Shown piece by piece: positions 1 to 7,779 of a stretch of 45,119 nt of DNA. The notes under the pieces were generated by a model, which saw only the letters and a list, made by a program, of their open reading frames with translations, was not told where the DNA came from and did not search any database. Position 1 is the first letter of the stretch; every line of letters begins with the position of its first letter. The DNA lies in assembly GCA_021807595.1 (NCBI GenBank), contig JAKBCS010000028.1:1-45119 (forward strand), written 5' to 3'. The stretch is from Planctomycetota bacterium (GTDB lineage Bacteria > Planctomycetota > Planctomycetia > Gemmatales > Gemmataceae). A program made the position numbers and the translations under genes.

Positions 1-923
1 GGAACGCCCAGACCTTGCGGATTGTGGCCAAACTTCAAGTCCTCGCAGACTTCCAGGGCCTGAATCTGACCTTCGGTACTCTTTCCGCACTGTGCAAGTA
101 CACCGCGTCTTCGGTGGAGGCTGGCAAAGGGGACGACCACGCCAAGGCCAAGCCCGGCTACTTCACCTCCGAAACCGACCTGATCGAAGAGATCCGTAGG
201 AGGACCGGGACCGGGAACGCCCGCAACCCGATCACGTTCCTTGTCGAGGCGGCGGACGACATTGTCTACTCTGTCGCAGACATTGAGGACGGCGTCAAGA
301 AACGCATCCTCTCCTGGGTGCAACTTCAAACCCTGCTGGAGAGGGAATCCGGCGCGGCTCAGACCGTTCAAGAGGTGCTGGCAGGCAAGGAACGTATCCT
401 CAAAGCGGGCAGAGAAGCCGTTCCCGATGACTTACCGGACGACATCCACGCTGCCGCCTTCCGCACTGCCGCCGTGGGCGTCCTTGTTGCGGCGGCGTCC
501 GCGACTTTCCAGCAGAACTACGACGCCATCATGGTGGGACAGTTCAAAGGAGAGTTGGTGACCACCGACCAAACCGCGCCGTTCGTGGAGTTGCTCAAAT
601 CCATCGGGCGGACGCGCATCTACGGCACGCACTCGAACCTGAAGCTCGAACTGCTGGGCCGGAAGGTGATTCAGGATCTCCTCACTCTCTTTTGGGAAGG
701 AGCCAGCGAACTACAACCAGTTCTCGACATCAAGCCCAAGAAGTTCACCGACAAGTTGCAGGCACTGCTGTCGGAAGCCTACCGCAAGGTGTTCGCGCAC
801 TTCGCCAACGAGCCAGACGCTCTGCCCATTAACTACCACCGCTTCCAACTTGTCACCGACTACGTCTGCGGCATGACCGACTCGTTCGCCAAACGTCTTC
901 ATTCGGAGTTGACGAATGGCTGA
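1..923 (+). CDS. dGTP triphosphohydrolase-like protein, 5'-truncated by window edge
   Basis: C-terminal part of a dGTPase (Dgt family, HD superfamily), which cleaves dGTP to deoxyguanosine and triphosphate. The frame is open back to the window edge; it reads NAQT before the first possible start (TTG at 15), and NAQTLRI is a family signature, so that TTG is an internal Leu. Other family marks are GLNLTFGTLSALCKY, the GYF-x-SE segment, and ITFLVEAADDIVY followed by IEDG; the acidic EAADD helix belongs to the metal site. The HD motif itself would lie upstream and is not visible. The gene ends inside the next one: stop at 921-923, next ATG at 916. Family members keep dNTP pools in balance, and some act against phage. 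Family assignment is firm; a defence role here is inference from the neighbour. Confidence 0.82.
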   Translation, partial: NAQTLRIVAKLQVLADFQGLNLTFGTLSALCKYTASSVEAGKGDDHAKAKPGYFTSETDLIEEIRRRTGTGNARNPITFLVEAADDIVYSVADIEDGVKKRILSWVQLQTLLERESGAAQTVQEVLAGKERILKAGREAVPDDLPDDIHAAAFRTAAVGVLVAAASATFQQNYDAIMVGQFKGELVTTDQTAPFVELLKSIGRTRIYGTHSNLKLELLGRKVIQDLLTLFWEGASELQPVLDIKPKKFTDKLQALLSEAYRKVFAHFANEPDALPINYHRFQLVTDYVCGMTDSFAKRLHSELTNG

Positions 924-1803
924 CACCGAATTGGTTGAGTTGTTGAAAGCGCTACTAGGGCGTGAAGTCGAACTGTTTTGCCGCCGGCTCGACCCGCTCT
1001 GGCGCGACATCGCGCACGTCGTGAGCGCGATTGAACGTAATCATTGGAGGGCCATATTCTTCGGCGGCACGTTGCGTTCCTTGCTGATGTCGCGCCTAGT
1101 CCACGGGCGACCGGGCCGGCCCCGAGACGTTGACATAGTGATCCAAGGTCCGCGGCTGGAGATCTTGCGGGAATTGTTCGGCAGCCTCATAAGCCGGGAG
1201 ACACGCTTCGGTGGATTTCACCTCCACGATTCGGAGTGGGAATTCGATGTGTGGCCACTGGAGCGGACGTGGGGCATCATGCAGGACCGGATTGCCAACC
1301 CGGACTTCAGCAACCTCCCGAACACTACGTTCCTGAACATCGAGGCCGCAGCCATCGACATTTGGCCAGGGACGAACGGCGAGAGGCGGATTTACTCGGG
1401 CGATGACCAGTTCTTTAAGGCGATCATCGACCGAGTGGTGGAGGTGAACCGGATCGAGAACCCTTTTCCCGAACTATGCGTCGTTCGGTCGTTGATATTG
1501 GTCAACGAGCTGGACTTCCGAATGGGCCCTCAGCTGGCGAATTATGTCGCGGAACACGGTCCAGCCATCTCCGACTCGGAGTTGGAAACCGTTCAACTCC
1601 GACATTACGGAGAGGTGAGAGTGCAGGGTGCGATTCTCCGAGAGTGGATCAAGTCGGCGACAGCTTCGGTAAATGGCCTGCCCGAAAGGATTGTCCGACT
1701 CCCCATGACACTCAGTCATCGGGAGACTGCCCAAGATCAGTACCCGTATGCGTTTCTTCGCACAGTGCAGAGGTGGAAACAGCGGAAAATACACCCAACG
1801 TAG
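916..1803 (+). CDS. Nucleotidyltransferase-fold protein (Pol beta superfamily)
   Basis: A 295-residue protein with the nucleotidyltransferase core: FFGGTLRSLL (G50-G51, R54), then RPRDVDIVIQG with the D71-x-D73 metal pair, and a third acid in EFDVW (D111). The GG-x-x-R plus DxD layout resembles the head domain of poly(A) polymerase/CCA-adding enzymes, but the rest does not look like a full tRNA nucleotidyltransferase. The C-terminal half is probably helical and I do not recognise it. The start is the ATG at 916, overlapping the dGTPase stop by 8 nt, with a GGAG about 7 nt upstream; this implies one transcript and translational coupling. Substrate unknown: it could transfer a nucleotide to protein, RNA or a small molecule. 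A role in a two-gene nucleotide-based stress or defence module is inference. Confidence 0.68.
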   Translation: MADTELVELLKALLGREVELFCRRLDPLWRDIAHVVSAIERNHWRAIFFGGTLRSLLMSRLVHGRPGRPRDVDIVIQGPRLEILRELFGSLISRETRFGGFHLHDSEWEFDVWPLERTWGIMQDRIANPDFSNLPNTTFLNIEAAAIDIWPGTNGERRIYSGDDQFFKAIIDRVVEVNRIENPFPELCVVRSLILVNELDFRMGPQLANYVAEHGPAISDSELETVQLRHYGEVRVQGAILREWIKSATASVNGLPERIVRLPMTLSHRETAQDQYPYAFLRTVQRWKQRKIHPT

Positions 1804-2142
1804 GATCACGCCGTATCTGACACCAGTGCCGTTACTGGGTCCGTGGTTGGTGCAGGTCCGGTGGTTGGCGTTGTTGACGGGTGTGGTGAAATGTACGCCG
1901 AATGAAGGGCATTTCTACGGCCTGCGGCCACGCGCGTAGCGACTTCCGATCACCAATTAGCTGCGCATTCATCGGTTTCTAAATCGACTCGGATCCCTCG
2001 CCATCAACGCCCGCGAACGAAAATTCCTGCCTCCGACCCATTACCACGCACCCATTCGGCGACGAGAACGAACCCTTCCACTTCTCCCCACTGCCAGCCA
2101 GCGGACGGACGCGAACAATGGCACGAATCGGGCGACGGTTTC
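1804..2142. other. Intergenic stretch without a recognisable gene
   Basis: No gene is supported here. A short frame running through 1748-1939 could encode 63 residues but overlaps the nucleotidyltransferase gene, has no family resemblance and no clear ribosome binding site. No strong hairpin follows the nucleotidyltransferase stop. The boundary between the accessory-looking pair at the left edge and the chromosomal genes to the right falls in this stretch. Confidence 0.5.
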
Positions 2143-2170
2143 TTGTGAAACTTGCACTCCCAAGTAGAAT
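2143..2170 (+). promoter_or_regulatory. Sigma-70-like promoter candidate for the CHAD gene
   Basis: TTGTGA at 2143-2148 (4 of 6 to the -35 consensus), a 16-nt spacer and TAGAAT at 2165-2170 (5 of 6 to the -10 consensus). Transcription would start near 2177, leaving a leader of about 44 nt before the GTG at 2221. AGGTGAGG lies just ahead of that start codon. Confidence 0.45.
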
Positions 2171-2220
2171 AATTCGTTGGCCTGTCTCGGTACCCTTGGC
2201 GGTGAATAGGTGAGGCGATC

Positions 2221-3168
2221 GTGGCTGAAGGGAAATGGATTAGCGATTTAAAACCCGACACGCCGTTGACCGAGGCGGCGCGGCACGTTCTCTTCGTGCG
2301 CTTGCAAGTCGTGAAGGATTATCTTCCGCGCGCAGCCCTGGAGGCGGATGAGGATGTCGAAAACGTCCATCAATTGCGCGTCGGCACGCGCCGGGCCGAT
2401 GCCGCCTTGCGCATTTTCTCGAGTTGTTTGCCGAAGAAAGCGTATCGCCGAGGACGACGTTCGTTAAGGAAAATACGTCGCGCCGCCGGGGCGGCTCGCG
2501 ATTGGGATGTCTTCCTCGAGGAACTCAACCGGCGCGAACGAGACGCCGACGCCACGCATCGCGGTGGACTCGAATTCCTTATGGGCTATGCGCTTGGCCG
2601 CCGCGTTGCTGCCTCCCTCGAACTCGAAGCGGTCCATGGAGAGGAAAGCCCCACGTTCGAGATGTTCCTCGTTCGCACGCTCGAAGCGATTCGCGCCCCA
2701 GACGAGCCATCGGGAGCGTCGTTTCTCGTGGATCTGGCGCGGCCCATGCTGTTCGAGCGATTGAAGGCGCTGGAGCAAGCGGCCTTGGCCGACTTGACCG
2801 ATTACCCAGCCTTGCACCAAGTGCGGATCGCCGGCAAACATCTGCGCTATGCGATGGAAGTGTTCGCCGACTGTTTCGATCCGACCTTCCGTCAAACGCT
2901 TTACCCGCGCATCGAGCAGCTGCAAGAGATTCTCGGTCGTGCCAACGATAGTCATGTGGCCGTAGAACGGCTGACGGACCTGCGGGAGCGTCTGCGCTTT
3001 GCCTGTTCGGCGTCTTGGCCGCGTTTGCAACCGGGGTTCGAGCAGCTGCTGCGTTCGCACCAGCGCCGACTGCCCCAAGAGCGCCGACGTTTCGTCCAGT
3101 GGTGGAACCAATGGCACCCCACCGGCAGCGAAGCGGTGATGACTTCCCTGCTGACGCCGCTGAGATGA
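2221..3168 (+). CDS. CHAD domain-containing protein
   Basis: A 315-residue protein made almost entirely of a CHAD domain (conserved histidine alpha-helical domain). The two internal repeats are visible: ENVHQLRVGTRRADAALRIF around H50 and LHQVRIAGKHLRYAMEVF around H199, each rich in Arg/Lys on the same helix face. CHAD domains bind inorganic polyphosphate through these basic surfaces and are often found with polyphosphate granules or CYTH triphosphatases; no CYTH domain is fused here. Start GTG at 2221, preceded by an AGGTGAGG ribosome site; no signal peptide, so cytoplasmic. The gene stands alone, convergent with the epimerase gene (62-bp gap). Long open frames on the opposite strand inside it are GC-rich shadows. 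Family assignment is confident; the exact role is not known. Confidence 0.87.
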   Translation: MAEGKWISDLKPDTPLTEAARHVLFVRLQVVKDYLPRAALEADEDVENVHQLRVGTRRADAALRIFSSCLPKKAYRRGRRSLRKIRRAAGAARDWDVFLEELNRRERDADATHRGGLEFLMGYALGRRVAASLELEAVHGEESPTFEMFLVRTLEAIRAPDEPSGASFLVDLARPMLFERLKALEQAALADLTDYPALHQVRIAGKHLRYAMEVFADCFDPTFRQTLYPRIEQLQEILGRANDSHVAVERLTDLRERLRFACSASWPRLQPGFEQLLRSHQRRLPQERRRFVQWWNQWHPTGSEAVMTSLLTPLR

Positions 3169-3230
3169 GAAAAGTAGCCATAAAAGCGATCCCGAAATAC
3201 GCACACGAGCGGCAGAGGTCGAGCCTTGTC

Positions 3231-4232
3231 TCAAAGGCGTAGTTCGACGATGGCGCGCCAACGCTCGCCGGGCGGCAGCACGCGCCAACCGCACTCAAAG
3301 CCGCGCGCGGACAGATTGACGGCGTCGGTGGGACAAGTGTACGGTTCGACACAAAACGCCTGACGGTGCGGCGGGGTGAACGCAACCAACTCGCGGAACT
3401 CCGCTCCGCATAACAGTCGTAGTTCGGTGCCGGTCCCACAGTTCAGCGTGGCGCGCTCTTGCAGCGCCGCGGAGGAGGGGGGCAAATCGGTCAGCACCGT
3501 ATCGAGGTTCAAATCGACCAAGCGTCTGGGTTTGTTGAGATCGCAGGCAGCGTCTACCGGCAGACGTTCGCCCGTCGGCAACGCTTCTTCTAGCCTCCAG
3601 AAAGAGCGCGCGGGAACCGTTACCCGGCAGACTTCCGCAGTCGTCGCTGCTGCGAACGGCATGCGAAAGTAAGGGTGATAGCCCAGCCCGAATGGCAACT
3701 CCACGCGATCCGGATTGTGGACTTCTGCCTCGAAACGCAAGGAACCGGCACCGAGTCGAATCGTGAGTTGTATCTCGTGATCTGCCGGCCAGAGCGGGCG
3801 GCTTTCCGGTGCGTCGAGCGAGCAGCGAAAAACCCCCGTAATCCAGGCGCTGGAACTGTCGGTGCCGTGGGCGACGACGCGCCAGGGGTGACGGCAGGCG
3901 AAGCCGTGGATAGCGTTCTTCTTGGTGGGATCGTTTTGCGGCAGCGGATAGTCGCGTCCTTGCCACGAAAAAAGGCCGTCGCGGATGCGATTGGGAAAGG
4001 GAAACAGCACGGGAATGCCGCTGCGGGTGGGTCGGCCATCGTCGAACAGATCGGGAGCCTGATAGAGCAAGTCGAGAGTTTGGCCGTCGCGCTGGACTTG
4101 CCAAAGATAGCAGTTGAAACCTAGCGCCGGCCAGACCTGCGCCCTGCCGCCTGCGTCGTCTCCCAAGACGTAAATCGTCGGATCGAGGCCGCGAATGCCC
4201 GGTTGGACGCGCGTGGATACAGTGAATGACAT
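3231..4232 (-). CDS. Aldose 1-epimerase family protein
   Basis: A 333-residue galactose-mutarotase-fold enzyme expected to interconvert alpha and beta anomers of aldoses. Expected active-site elements are present: PFPNRIRDG (N81, R82), AIHGF (H109), GLGYHPYFRMPF with the proton-donor His at 186, and FCVEPYT with the likely general base Glu at 296. Length fits the family. No signal peptide. It is last of three minus-strand genes, 18 bp after the dehydratase stop, so probably co-transcribed with it and the permease. The sugar is unknown; the neighbours suggest amino-acid rather than sugar uptake, so the pairing may be chance or it may act on a modified sugar. Some family members are glucose-6-phosphate 1-epimerases. 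Confidence 0.86.
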   Translation of the reverse strand: MSFTVSTRVQPGIRGLDPTIYVLGDDAGGRAQVWPALGFNCYLWQVQRDGQTLDLLYQAPDLFDDGRPTRSGIPVLFPFPNRIRDGLFSWQGRDYPLPQNDPTKKNAIHGFACRHPWRVVAHGTDSSSAWITGVFRCSLDAPESRPLWPADHEIQLTIRLGAGSLRFEAEVHNPDRVELPFGLGYHPYFRMPFAAATTAEVCRVTVPARSFWRLEEALPTGERLPVDAACDLNKPRRLVDLNLDTVLTDLPPSSAALQERATLNCGTGTELRLLCGAEFRELVAFTPPHRQAFCVEPYTCPTDAVNLSARGFECGWRVLPPGERWRAIVELRL

Positions 4233-4250
4233 GATCGGAGATTCCCCTTT

Positions 4251-5207
4251 TCACCACGGTAGGGCGTCGAGATAGACATTGCCGCCGCTGAGGAGGATGC
4301 CGACTCGCTGCATCCCCCTCAAAGCCCGAAACTCCGGCGACAAAACGGCGGCGAGGGCGACGGCGGCACTCGGTTCGATTAGCAGCTTGGCGCGCTCCCA
4401 TGCCAAGCGCATCGCGGCGACGATTTCTTCGTCCTCGACCGCCACCACGCCTTCGACGCAATCGCGGAGGACAGGCCAAGTCAAATCGCCCAGTCCGGTG
4501 AGCAAACCGTCGGCGATGGTGTTCGGGCCGGTTTGCGGTATCAGCCTCCCCGCTGCCTTGGATCGGGCCGCGTCGTCCGCCCCCTTCGGCTCGGCGGCGA
4601 AGACGCGCGCGTTCGGAGCGAGCGCTTTCATCGCCAGCGTCGCGCCGGCCATCAATCCTCCCCCGCCGACCGGCATCACCAGGGCATCGAGACCCGGAGC
4701 CTGTTCCAGCAATTCCAGTACGGTGGTTCCCTGGCCGGCGATGACATCGACGTGGTTGTACGGTGGAATGAGCGTCGCGCTCGTCTCGCCAATGACTGCC
4801 GCTACCGTCGTCTCGCGCGCCGCCAGCGTCGGCTCGCATTCAACCACGCGCCCTCCGTATTCTTCGACGGCTCGACGTTTGACCGGGGAAGCGTTGCGCG
4901 GCATAACGACATGGGCGGGAATGCCGCGCAGCTTGGCGGCCAGAGCAAGCGCTCCGGCGTGATTTCCGGAGCTGTGCGTCGCCACGCCGCGCGCCGCCGT
5001 CTCTGGCGACAGCCGCAGCACGGCGTTGCACGCACCGCGAAACTTGAACGCGCCCGCTTTTTGCAGCTGTTCGCACTTCAGGAACAAAGCGCGACCGGCG
5101 AGGCGGTCGAGCGTCGCGCAGGTCGCCAGCGGCGTGCGATGGGCGAACGGCGCGATGCGCCGCGCTGCGGCCCGTATGTCCTCGATATCGACGGCAAACG
5201 CATTCAT
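4251..5207 (-). CDS. Threonine dehydratase / serine racemase-like PLP enzyme
   Basis: A 318-residue fold-type II PLP enzyme. The Schiff-base Lys is K55 in AGAFKFRGA; SSGNHAGALALAA binds the substrate carboxylate and VGGGGLMAG holds the PLP phosphate. Length and the absence of a C-terminal ACT regulatory domain fit the catabolic threonine dehydratase/serine racemase group rather than biosynthetic IlvA. The frame is open far upstream to 5870, but that part overlaps the permease gene and does not look like this family; the ATG at 5207 gives a normal N-terminus (MNAFAVDIEDI). It lies 29 bp after the permease stop, so imported serine or threonine deaminated to a 2-oxoacid and ammonia is a reasonable inference. 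Racemase and dehydratase activities cannot be separated by eye. Confidence 0.86.
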   Translation of the reverse strand: MNAFAVDIEDIRAAARRIAPFAHRTPLATCATLDRLAGRALFLKCEQLQKAGAFKFRGACNAVLRLSPETAARGVATHSSGNHAGALALAAKLRGIPAHVVMPRNASPVKRRAVEEYGGRVVECEPTLAARETTVAAVIGETSATLIPPYNHVDVIAGQGTTVLELLEQAPGLDALVMPVGGGGLMAGATLAMKALAPNARVFAAEPKGADDAARSKAAGRLIPQTGPNTIADGLLTGLGDLTWPVLRDCVEGVVAVEDEEIVAAMRLAWERAKLLIEPSAAVALAAVLSPEFRALRGMQRVGILLSGGNVYLDALPW

Positions 5208-5236
5208 CGCGTCATTGTAGCGAGTCGGCCGTGGGT

Positions 5237-7453
5237 TCAACCGATGACGACGCGAGGCTGTCGCGCCGGATCGGGTTCGGCCTTGCGGACGAGCGCGTGA
5301 ACCAGCCAGGGGATGTTGCCCTCCCCCCAGAGCAAGAAATTGAAGTTCGAAACCAACGGCGATTCCTCGGACCAGCCGAAGTGTATTTCCGGAGGGCGTC
5401 CGATCTCTCGAAACTCCAAGGCAATCGCCGCCAATACGTGCGCGATCGAAGCGCACTGCGTGACTCGAATGATCTCCCTCCCATCTTCCTTCACAATCTG
5501 CATGAGCGGATGTTGCTGAAAATCGCTGGGGTCGCCCAACTCGGCTTCGATGAAGAGGATGGGTACCTCCGTTCCGAGGCGATGGCGGGCGCGAAGCTCG
5601 TTTTCCACCTCGACCAACGTAAGGTGACTGGGCCGATGCGGGGCCAACACTTGGAATTCGAGCCGCCGAATCTCTTCCCAACGCACCGCCGACTCTTCGT
5701 CGGCAAAGGCGAAGCCGTAGTAGCGCAATTCGGTGCTGCGCATCCAGCGAGACAATCCGGCCGAGACGAGCAACGCGGCGACAATGAGGAGCGCGATCAC
5801 CGATCCGATGGGCGTCTCGACCCCAACCCAGATCGCCAGGAATAAGAAGACCAAGCCGATCGCGGCGCAAGGAACGAGGGCAAGCGATTGCAGGAAGGAC
5901 GGCTTCTTTTTGGCCCGAAGATCGACGAACACCGCCAGTGCCGCCCCCGTCATTAGCACCAGCACGCTGACGGCGTAGGCCCCTTGTTGGTGCGATACAC
6001 TGGCGTGAAACGCAATGACCACCACCAACACGATGGCGTTGAAGGCGTGAAGCAAGAGGCCGACGTTGCGCGCCCAGTGCATTTCCATGCCGTAGCGCGT
6101 GAGGTATTGCGGCAAGAGATCGCGCAGGCCAATCGTCACGCTGGCTCCGGCCAAGAACAGGATGAGGACGGCACTGAGATCGTAAACCGCGCCGAAGACT
6201 GGACCGAAAAGCGGATTCACGTCTGCGGCCGGTAGCCCGGCTTCGGCTTTGTTCCGCGTTTCAAGGGGTGGGTTGACGCGATCCTCGCCTGGAACGTCGG
6301 GGCCAAACTCGTTGACGGGATCGCCTTCGTCGTCCATCTCCGGCGCGGCGACGGACACGGCTTCGCCCGGCGTCTGGAGGACGCCGCCGTGCGCGATGTA
6401 CGCCAAGGCGCGATCGCGCGCCGCGCCGCCTTCGGCCAGCTCGCCGGGAGGCACGAGAAACTTCACGCTCGCCACCGATGTGGGAACGAGGACGGCCATG
6501 ACCACCGCCGTCGCGATCAACAGTTTGCGCGCGTTGCGGATGCGGCCGCGCGGTTGAGAGGGATCGTCGTTCGCCCATCCCCGCACCAGCGGCGCGCACG
6601 TCATGCTCAGCTCGAAACCGCTCAAACCCAATACCAACGCCGGCAGATAGCTTATCGAGAGCTTGAGAAGATCTCCAATCAACTCCGAGGGGGAGGCATC
6701 AATCGAAGTAAAAGACACCAAACGCATCCAGTTAGTCGTATAATCGGGATGGCGCGCCACATAGAGGAGACTGCTGGCGACGACCGCGACGTTCACCGCC
6801 AGAAACAGCGCAACGACCGCTCCGGCGAAGATCAGAAACCCTCGCGTGAAGCCGCGCAGCAGGAAGAAGTAGAGCGCGAATCCCAACACCATCAGCGCCG
6901 TCGCCCCAATCATCTGCTCGTTCCACCACGCCATCACGCGATCCGTCCAATCGCCTTTCAGGGCTTCGGGGAGGGCCTCGTGAACGACCTCCTTGCGTTG
7001 CATGAGCCAATCCATGCCGGAGTGCGTGTATTCGTTGGCGAGCAGATGCCGGGATGCGTCGGCGGTAGACAGTGCGCGCGTCATCACGAAATCCGTGGCG
7101 ACGAAACCCAACAGCAACAGCAGGAACAGCTTTCCTCCCCACCCGCAGAGATGGCTTTCGAGCAGCCCTGTGGCTCCGCGACCGTTCGGCGAACGACCGA
7201 CGACGTAGAGGTAGACGGGCAGGGCGGCAAAGAGAATGAGGAAGGAAACGGCAGCGGCGGCCAACGGAGCCATGACCCCCGCTCCATTCACGGCCAACGT
7301 CGGCAGATACCCCAGCGTGCTGATGCAATCCAGACCCACCAATCCCATCACCATCCACCAAGCATACGTTCGAGACGTACCGGCTCCGCTTATCTCCGGA
7401 ACCGCCGCGCCTCGACTGGTTGGGACTTGTAGTTCGCTTGCCGACTTATCCAT
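5237..7453 (-). CDS. APC-superfamily amino acid permease-like transporter
   Basis: About 738 residues with roughly twelve hydrophobic segments and a long soluble C-terminal tail. The first segment carries GLDCISTLGYLP, which resembles the unwound helix-1 region of APC-superfamily permeases; FELSMTCAP further on is also APC-like. The loop after the sixth or seventh helix is unusually long and polar, and the last 170 or so residues look soluble. The frame continues to a GTG at 7525, but the ATG at 7453 is preferred because GAAAGGG lies about 6 nt upstream and the extra 24 residues look non-conserved. It is first of three closely spaced genes with the PLP dehydratase and aldose epimerase. Substrate unknown; serine/threonine uptake is suggested only by the neighbour. 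Confidence 0.78.
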   Translation of the reverse strand: MDKSASELQVPTSRGAAVPEISGAGTSRTYAWWMVMGLVGLDCISTLGYLPTLAVNGAGVMAPLAAAAVSFLILFAALPVYLYVVGRSPNGRGATGLLESHLCGWGGKLFLLLLLGFVATDFVMTRALSTADASRHLLANEYTHSGMDWLMQRKEVVHEALPEALKGDWTDRVMAWWNEQMIGATALMVLGFALYFFLLRGFTRGFLIFAGAVVALFLAVNVAVVASSLLYVARHPDYTTNWMRLVSFTSIDASPSELIGDLLKLSISYLPALVLGLSGFELSMTCAPLVRGWANDDPSQPRGRIRNARKLLIATAVVMAVLVPTSVASVKFLVPPGELAEGGAARDRALAYIAHGGVLQTPGEAVSVAAPEMDDEGDPVNEFGPDVPGEDRVNPPLETRNKAEAGLPAADVNPLFGPVFGAVYDLSAVLILFLAGASVTIGLRDLLPQYLTRYGMEMHWARNVGLLLHAFNAIVLVVVIAFHASVSHQQGAYAVSVLVLMTGAALAVFVDLRAKKKPSFLQSLALVPCAAIGLVFLFLAIWVGVETPIGSVIALLIVAALLVSAGLSRWMRSTELRYYGFAFADEESAVRWEEIRRLEFQVLAPHRPSHLTLVEVENELRARHRLGTEVPILFIEAELGDPSDFQQHPLMQIVKEDGREIIRVTQCASIAHVLAAIALEFREIGRPPEIHFGWSEESPLVSNFNFLLWGEGNIPWLVHALVRKAEPDPARQPRVVIG

Positions 7454-7636
7454 CGCTGCCCTTTCGTCTTGGGTTTCACCAACGCCGTTGACGTTCGACG
7501 GCCGATTGTCAGGAATTAACCCCACAAACGCCCTATCGCCTCATTCCGACCATGAGATTAGCAGATCTGCGCCCGATTGCGTACAAAAAACCCCCGCGCG
7601 CCGTGGTGTTTGCTCGACTCCAGCGGTGGCAGCGAC

Positions 7637-7663
7637 GGAACCGAAAGCCGTTTGCCCGTCGTC
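7637..7663 (+). promoter_or_regulatory. ECF-type promoter candidate upstream of the sigma factor
   Basis: GGAACC at 7637-7642 followed after 17 nt by CGTC at 7660-7663, within a CGTCGTCGTC run. GGAAC plus a CGTC box at this distance is the usual form of many ECF sigma promoters, so the gene downstream could activate itself. The run of CGTC units makes a chance match more likely. A sigma-70-like -10 (TATAGT, 7756-7761) also lies nearby but has no convincing -35. Confidence 0.3.
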
Positions 7664-7779
7664 GTCTGCCAGCGCCATCTCACACGGTGGAAATCGCCGA
7701 GCGAGAATATGGAGGGGGACGAAAAATGGGGAAGCAGCGGAGCGTTTCGAGGCAGTATAGTAGGAGTGCGCGTCGTTCG

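Noticed and set aside
2464-3439. Two long open frames on the minus strand across the CHAD gene (up to 286 codons)
   Set aside because: They run antisense to a clear CHAD gene and give Arg/Ala/Ser-rich sequence without any family resemblance; typical shadows in GC-rich DNA.
3295-4839. A 514-codon open frame on the minus strand over the epimerase and dehydratase genes
   Set aside because: It is a shifted frame of the same strand as two well-supported genes and is almost entirely Arg/Gly-rich low-complexity sequence.
5208-5870. N-terminal extension of the PLP dehydratase
   Set aside because: The frame is open, but the region is coding for the permease in another frame and shows no resemblance to any domain; the enzyme is complete from 5207.
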